Part shown: in pieces, positions 61,058-64,000 of the stretch
Layout: each line of letters starts with the position of its first letter
Numbering within the stretch: the first letter of the stretch is position 1
DNA from: Solibacillus daqui
GTDB lineage: Bacteria > Bacillota > Bacilli > Bacillales_A > Planococcaceae
DNA length: 64,000 bases
Direction of reading: 5' to 3'
Assembly (NCBI RefSeq): GCF_028747805.1
Contig: NZ_CP114887.1
Span: forward strand, 3,204,001-3,268,000
Program-made: the position numbers and the translations under genes
The notes under the pieces: model-generated
Databases searched by the model: none
Told to the model about the DNA's origin: nothing
What the model saw: the letters and a program-made list of their open reading frames with translations, nothing else

Positions 61058-62527
61058 ATGAAAAATAAAATCCTCACTTTAATTGAAGCCGAATTAAATA
61101 TGTTAATAAATGAGTATCAAAAGCAAATTACGATTTTAAAAACGGAGAACTCTCACTTACATAAAGAAATTCAAATGGTTAGAAAAGAAAAATTGAAGAC
61201 AGTCGAACACGAAATCAACCCATTGGATATTTTATTTTCTATTTGCAAGGATTTAGTTCTTAAAGATCAATTAGAAGCGGTAGATTATATTTTAGAAAGA
61301 ATGCTAGATTATCCTGATTACTTAATAAATATCTCTACTGATGATTTATCTATTTTCCACGAAACGATTTTAAAATTACTAAATTCAACAGAATCTAATG
61401 ATAATAAAGAATTTTTATTGGAAACGATTATAGATATTTTAACAATTTTATCTCAATCCAATCATCGGCAACTTACAACAGATTTCCTAAAGCAAAACTT
61501 CAGTGAAATTTTCCATCATTCATGTAACCAAAACATACTAAATCTAATTTTAAAAAATTTACGTCTATTTTTGCATTATGATTTATTTACAGAGTTGAAA
61601 GAAGTATTTGCGTATCTCCTAAAAGTAGAATGGTCATTTATCGAACATTCATTGAAAAAAAGTGAATTTAACTTTTTGCTATGGTATGCGTTTTTATTAG
61701 ACGTAGACGAAAAATTTCTCAACCAATGCACTAGTAGTAAGCAGTGGTTTAACGGAGAGAACTTAGAGTTGGATTTATATTTTTATCTGGGTTATGTAAA
61801 AACTGAACTAGGAACTACTTCTCTATATGCGCTAATGCGGAAAACATTTCTTGCGGGTACTTCATTAGAAAAATACGAGAAGGAATTAATTTTAGAAAAA
61901 GTAGAATCTCTTATAGACAAATCAATTAATACACAAGCAAAAACAATCAGTACAGTTCACAATCTCTATTTAATCAATGACGCCGATGAACACCGTATTA
62001 TTGAAAAGTTTCAACTAAGAAATAAAAAAGTGTATATCCCACTTTATCGTTCAAAAAATGTGAATATAATTGATAAAAAAATCTCATCAATAGCTTTAGT
62101 TAACCATAATTATTCGGATGGATATATTACAGTTAGTGATTATCAAGCAATATTAAAAACACATGCGCCACTCCTGCTCAAAACGAACAAACAATATTTA
62201 AATTTTAAGTGGCCTTCTACCGAAATCTCAAGCAACAACTCAAATATTAAAGAAAATACAGTATTAAATGAAAATAGTGACCTCAAACAAATGGGCTATC
62301 AAATCACTGGTTTATCACGAGAAGGAAGATGGGATATTCTAACTAAAGCAGTTCCTAAATTAGGATTAAAAAAGGTAACCTATACAATCGCATATAATGT
62401 ACGACTACGCAAAGGTCAAAAGAATGGATTACAAAAATATGAGCATGCGATTAAAGAGTGGGAACATGATCTTCAAAAATTACGAAATCAGTATTATAAC
62501 AACAACTTTATTTGGCCAAGAACTTAG
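61058..62527 (+). CDS. Large protein of unknown function with coiled-coil start and conserved C-terminal domain
   Basis: 489 residues, no membrane helix or signal. Residues 1-50 form a coiled coil; 55-290 are all-helical repeats; 300-400 are more beta-like. The last 75 residues form a compact unit: G-Y-Q-I-T-G-L-S-R-E-G-R-W-D-I-L, P-K-L-G-L-K-K-V-T-Y-T-I, and I-K-E-W-E-H-D-L-Q-K-L. I have the impression this E-R-W/W-D-I-L...W-x-x-D-L module occurs on other Bacillus proteins, but cannot name it. The ribosome site AAAAGGAG is good. It lies just outside the repeat-bounded region. Confidence 0.55.
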   Translation: MKNKILTLIEAELNMLINEYQKQITILKTENSHLHKEIQMVRKEKLKTVEHEINPLDILFSICKDLVLKDQLEAVDYILERMLDYPDYLINISTDDLSIFHETILKLLNSTESNDNKEFLLETIIDILTILSQSNHRQLTTDFLKQNFSEIFHHSCNQNILNLILKNLRLFLHYDLFTELKEVFAYLLKVEWSFIEHSLKKSEFNFLLWYAFLLDVDEKFLNQCTSSKQWFNGENLELDLYFYLGYVKTELGTTSLYALMRKTFLAGTSLEKYEKELILEKVESLIDKSINTQAKTISTVHNLYLINDADEHRIIEKFQLRNKKVYIPLYRSKNVNIIDKKISSIALVNHNYSDGYITVSDYQAILKTHAPLLLKTNKQYLNFKWPSTEISSNNSNIKENTVLNENSDLKQMGYQITGLSREGRWDILTKAVPKLGLKKVTYTIAYNVRLRKGQKNGLQKYEHAIKEWEHDLQKLRNQYYNNNFIWPRT

Positions 62528-63238
62528 TCAAATGCTTATCTCTATGATATTGCGCGGCAAACGAATCAACTCTAGTCTTCAACGTGTACTTTAGAGACAC
62601 AGTGGCTTTGGAATCGTCCTTTTCCAAGCTGTAATTTACCTAATGTCACATTTGCCAACTGTTAGGTGCATGTGCAACGTGATTGGCTGGTTTAGAATAC
62701 TGTGATCAACTTTATGGATGAGTATGCAAATTTAAATATTTTTAAACTGATAATCGTCGAAAGGTAATATAAATACATTCAAAATCAATTGTAAAAGAGT
62801 TTCTAAAGTGGGTGCAGTAAATCACCTACCATTGGGAAAAGTGCCTTAGCTAATGCTTCGCATTAAATCGTGTAGACAATTTATAAGCTTTTTGTTCGAT
62901 TATCGGATTGAAATCGATAATAACCTAGTTGTAAATTTGGTTGGTAAGAATTGATTTCCCCGTGAACGAAGCTAATGACAGAAATACCGAATTTACCGAT
63001 TCTACATCAACTTAAAATTTCAAATGGCCTTAATCGAAAAATATTTAAGCTATATGTGTAAAATGGCCATCTTTCTAAAAAAATTCAGAGAGATGGCCAT
63101 TCGCCTTGTGTTCAGTAAAAAGGATAGCTTTTTTTATACTTTGGACTTACTGTTAATCCCCATTTATAAACTCATTGTACTTAATTATACATTCTCTATA
63201 AGGCGTTTAATTTTATAAATAGCACGGTTACATTTCCA
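62528..63238. other. Non-coding stretch with a hairpin
   Basis: About 710 nt without a supported gene. AATGGCCATCT (63062-63072) and AGATGGCCATT (63091-63101) form a perfect 11-bp stem. The sequence looks decayed. Confidence 0.4.
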
Positions 63239-64000
63239 TCAACTATCTCTTAAAATATCAACTTTCAATTTATTAACAGACTCTAACTCTAATCGAATCA
63301 CCTCCCGCTCATCCTCCAACTTTTTCAGCAGCTCTTTCTCTATATTAAATTCCCTTCGTACGGTTAGTAAGCTCGTTTCTATTTTTGAAGAGGATGAATC
63401 ATCACCATCAGTAATAATACTTGATAATTTAGCAAAAAGAGAACGATTCTTTTCACGTACTGCACCTTCAATTACATACAGTCGATTTTGCAACTCTAGA
63501 CTCTGGATTCCATGGAATAGCTCATTATCTAATTGTAATAAACGCATTTCTGTTTCAAGGATATCTACCATCGTACTAAAATATTGATTTTTTATTTCGT
63601 CTATTCTCAAGTCAATTTCGATAATTTTTCGTTGCTTTTGATTCCATTGTTCAATATTTTCTTCTAAATTATCGACCCTTTTTATCAAGCTTATGTAATT
63701 CGAATATTGTTCCTTTTGTATTTTTTCAATTTGATTAAGCTGATTAATATTTTGTTCTACTTGATTTACCTTCTCTTTCAAAATTTCAAATTCCGGAACA
63801 TTTGAATCTAAACTAGTATCATTAAAAATCCTTTTTATATCATTTACTTTCCTTCCCGCGCTACCTGTAAAAAGAATAATTAAATAAATGCGATAAATTG
63901 ATATATAATCATAGCGATAGTTACGTCCCTGTTTCATCGGTTGAATATAATCAAATAACACGCTTATATAATAGCGAATACTTGAATCTTTCTTGTTTAA
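63239..64000 (-). CDS. Coiled-coil protein of unknown function (5' end outside the window)
   Basis: The frame stays open from 63239 to the window end, so the GTG at 63961 need not be the start. At least 253 residues are visible: an N-terminal helical part with a hydrophobic segment (about IYRIYLIILFTG) and then 180 residues of strongly charged heptad-type coiled coil. No known domain. It may be a structural or membrane-tethered partner of an upstream gene not seen here. Confidence 0.5.
   Translation of the reverse strand, partial: LNKKDSSIRYYISVLFDYIQPMKQGRNYRYDYISIYRIYLIILFTGSAGRKVNDIKRIFNDTSLDSNVPEFEILKEKVNQVEQNINQLNQIEKIQKEQYSNYISLIKRVDNLEENIEQWNQKQRKIIEIDLRIDEIKNQYFSTMVDILETEMRLLQLDNELFHGIQSLELQNRLYVIEGAVREKNRSLFAKLSSIITDGDDSSSSKIETSLLTVRREFNIEKELLKKLEDEREVIRLELESVNKLKVDILRDS

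Noticed and set aside
1..64000. CRISPR arrays
   Set aside because: No series of regularly spaced identical repeats with unique spacers was found on either strand; the repeats at 29.5, 33, 43 and 60 kb are kilobases apart.
1..64000. tRNA or rRNA genes
   Set aside because: I saw no cloverleaf-like GGTTCGAATCC/CCA stretch or rRNA sequence; the repeats do not abut a tRNA.

Overview
The window comes from a low-GC Gram-positive bacterium of the Bacillales, most likely a Planococcaceae/Caryophanaceae relative (Lysinibacillus- or Solibacillus-like). The signs are strong AGGAGG-type ribosome sites, frequent GTG/TTG starts, Bacillus-type genes (YqhV, YunC, YesL, DUF2339, DUF2935, UPF0316), a PMCA-type Ca-ATPase and a Firmicute lipoprotein-dependent sugar ABC system. 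This is inferred from gene content; no 16S or tRNA gene is present.

Layout. (1) 1-11.3 kb: ordinary chromosome with a partial regulator, a DUF2339 membrane protein, DUF2935, YqhV, a P-type ATPase, a two-gene MacB/FtsX-type ABC system and UPF0316. (2) 11.5-22.8 kb, all minus strand: a sugar operon best read as N-acetylgalactosamine-type catabolism. It holds a Gfo/Idh/MocA oxidoreductase, two ABC permeases, a lipoprotein, YesL, a NagA-type deacetylase, a GntR/UTRA regulator, tagatose-bisphosphate-type aldolase, a PfkB kinase, an AgaS-type SIS isomerase/deaminase and a ROK kinase. Import is by ABC transporter rather than PTS, so the ROK kinase would make the 6-phosphate. (3) 23.4-28.3 kb: a signalling island with a MASE3 histidine kinase/NarL-type regulator pair, a GAF-EAL c-di-GMP phosphodiesterase and a degenerate kinase-like protein. 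The last two share a promoter architecture that suggests both are targets of the regulator. (4) 28.4-29.0 kb: a decayed phage lysis cassette.

(5) 29.5-60.6 kb: an accessory region cut into modules by related repeats that end in a TTATATCAACGTTT-like sequence (29.53-29.60, 32.95-33.09, 43.34-43.49 and 60.10-60.21 kb). The first interval holds YunC, two unknown genes and an erythromycin-esterase homologue. The second (33.1-43.3 kb) holds a Septu-like ATPase/HNH pair, a homing-endonuclease-like protein, a RelA/SpoT synthetase-domain protein, a membrane protein, a replication-type protein and a frameshifted tyrosine recombinase. The third (43.6-59.6 kb) holds one minus-strand operon: WYL regulator, two dynamin-like GTPases, a Q/N-rich membrane-anchored protein, a very large HerA/FtsK-like ATPase with an internal glycine zipper, an LHH nuclease toxin, a SUKH/SMI1 immunity protein, a GmrSD-like DUF262 protein, a McrB-like AAA+ ATPase and a DUF2357 PD-(D/E)XK nuclease. 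This operon is the best candidate for an undescribed system: membrane-remodelling GTPases, a DNA/protein pump and a toxin-immunity pair joined to McrBC-like and GmrSD-like restriction modules under one WYL regulator. (6) 61-64 kb: two genes I cannot assign, the second cut by the window edge.

Three genes (DUF2935, YunC and the replication-type protein) appear to start at ATT or ATC rather than ATG/GTG/TTG, judged from Shine-Dalgarno position and expected N-termini.
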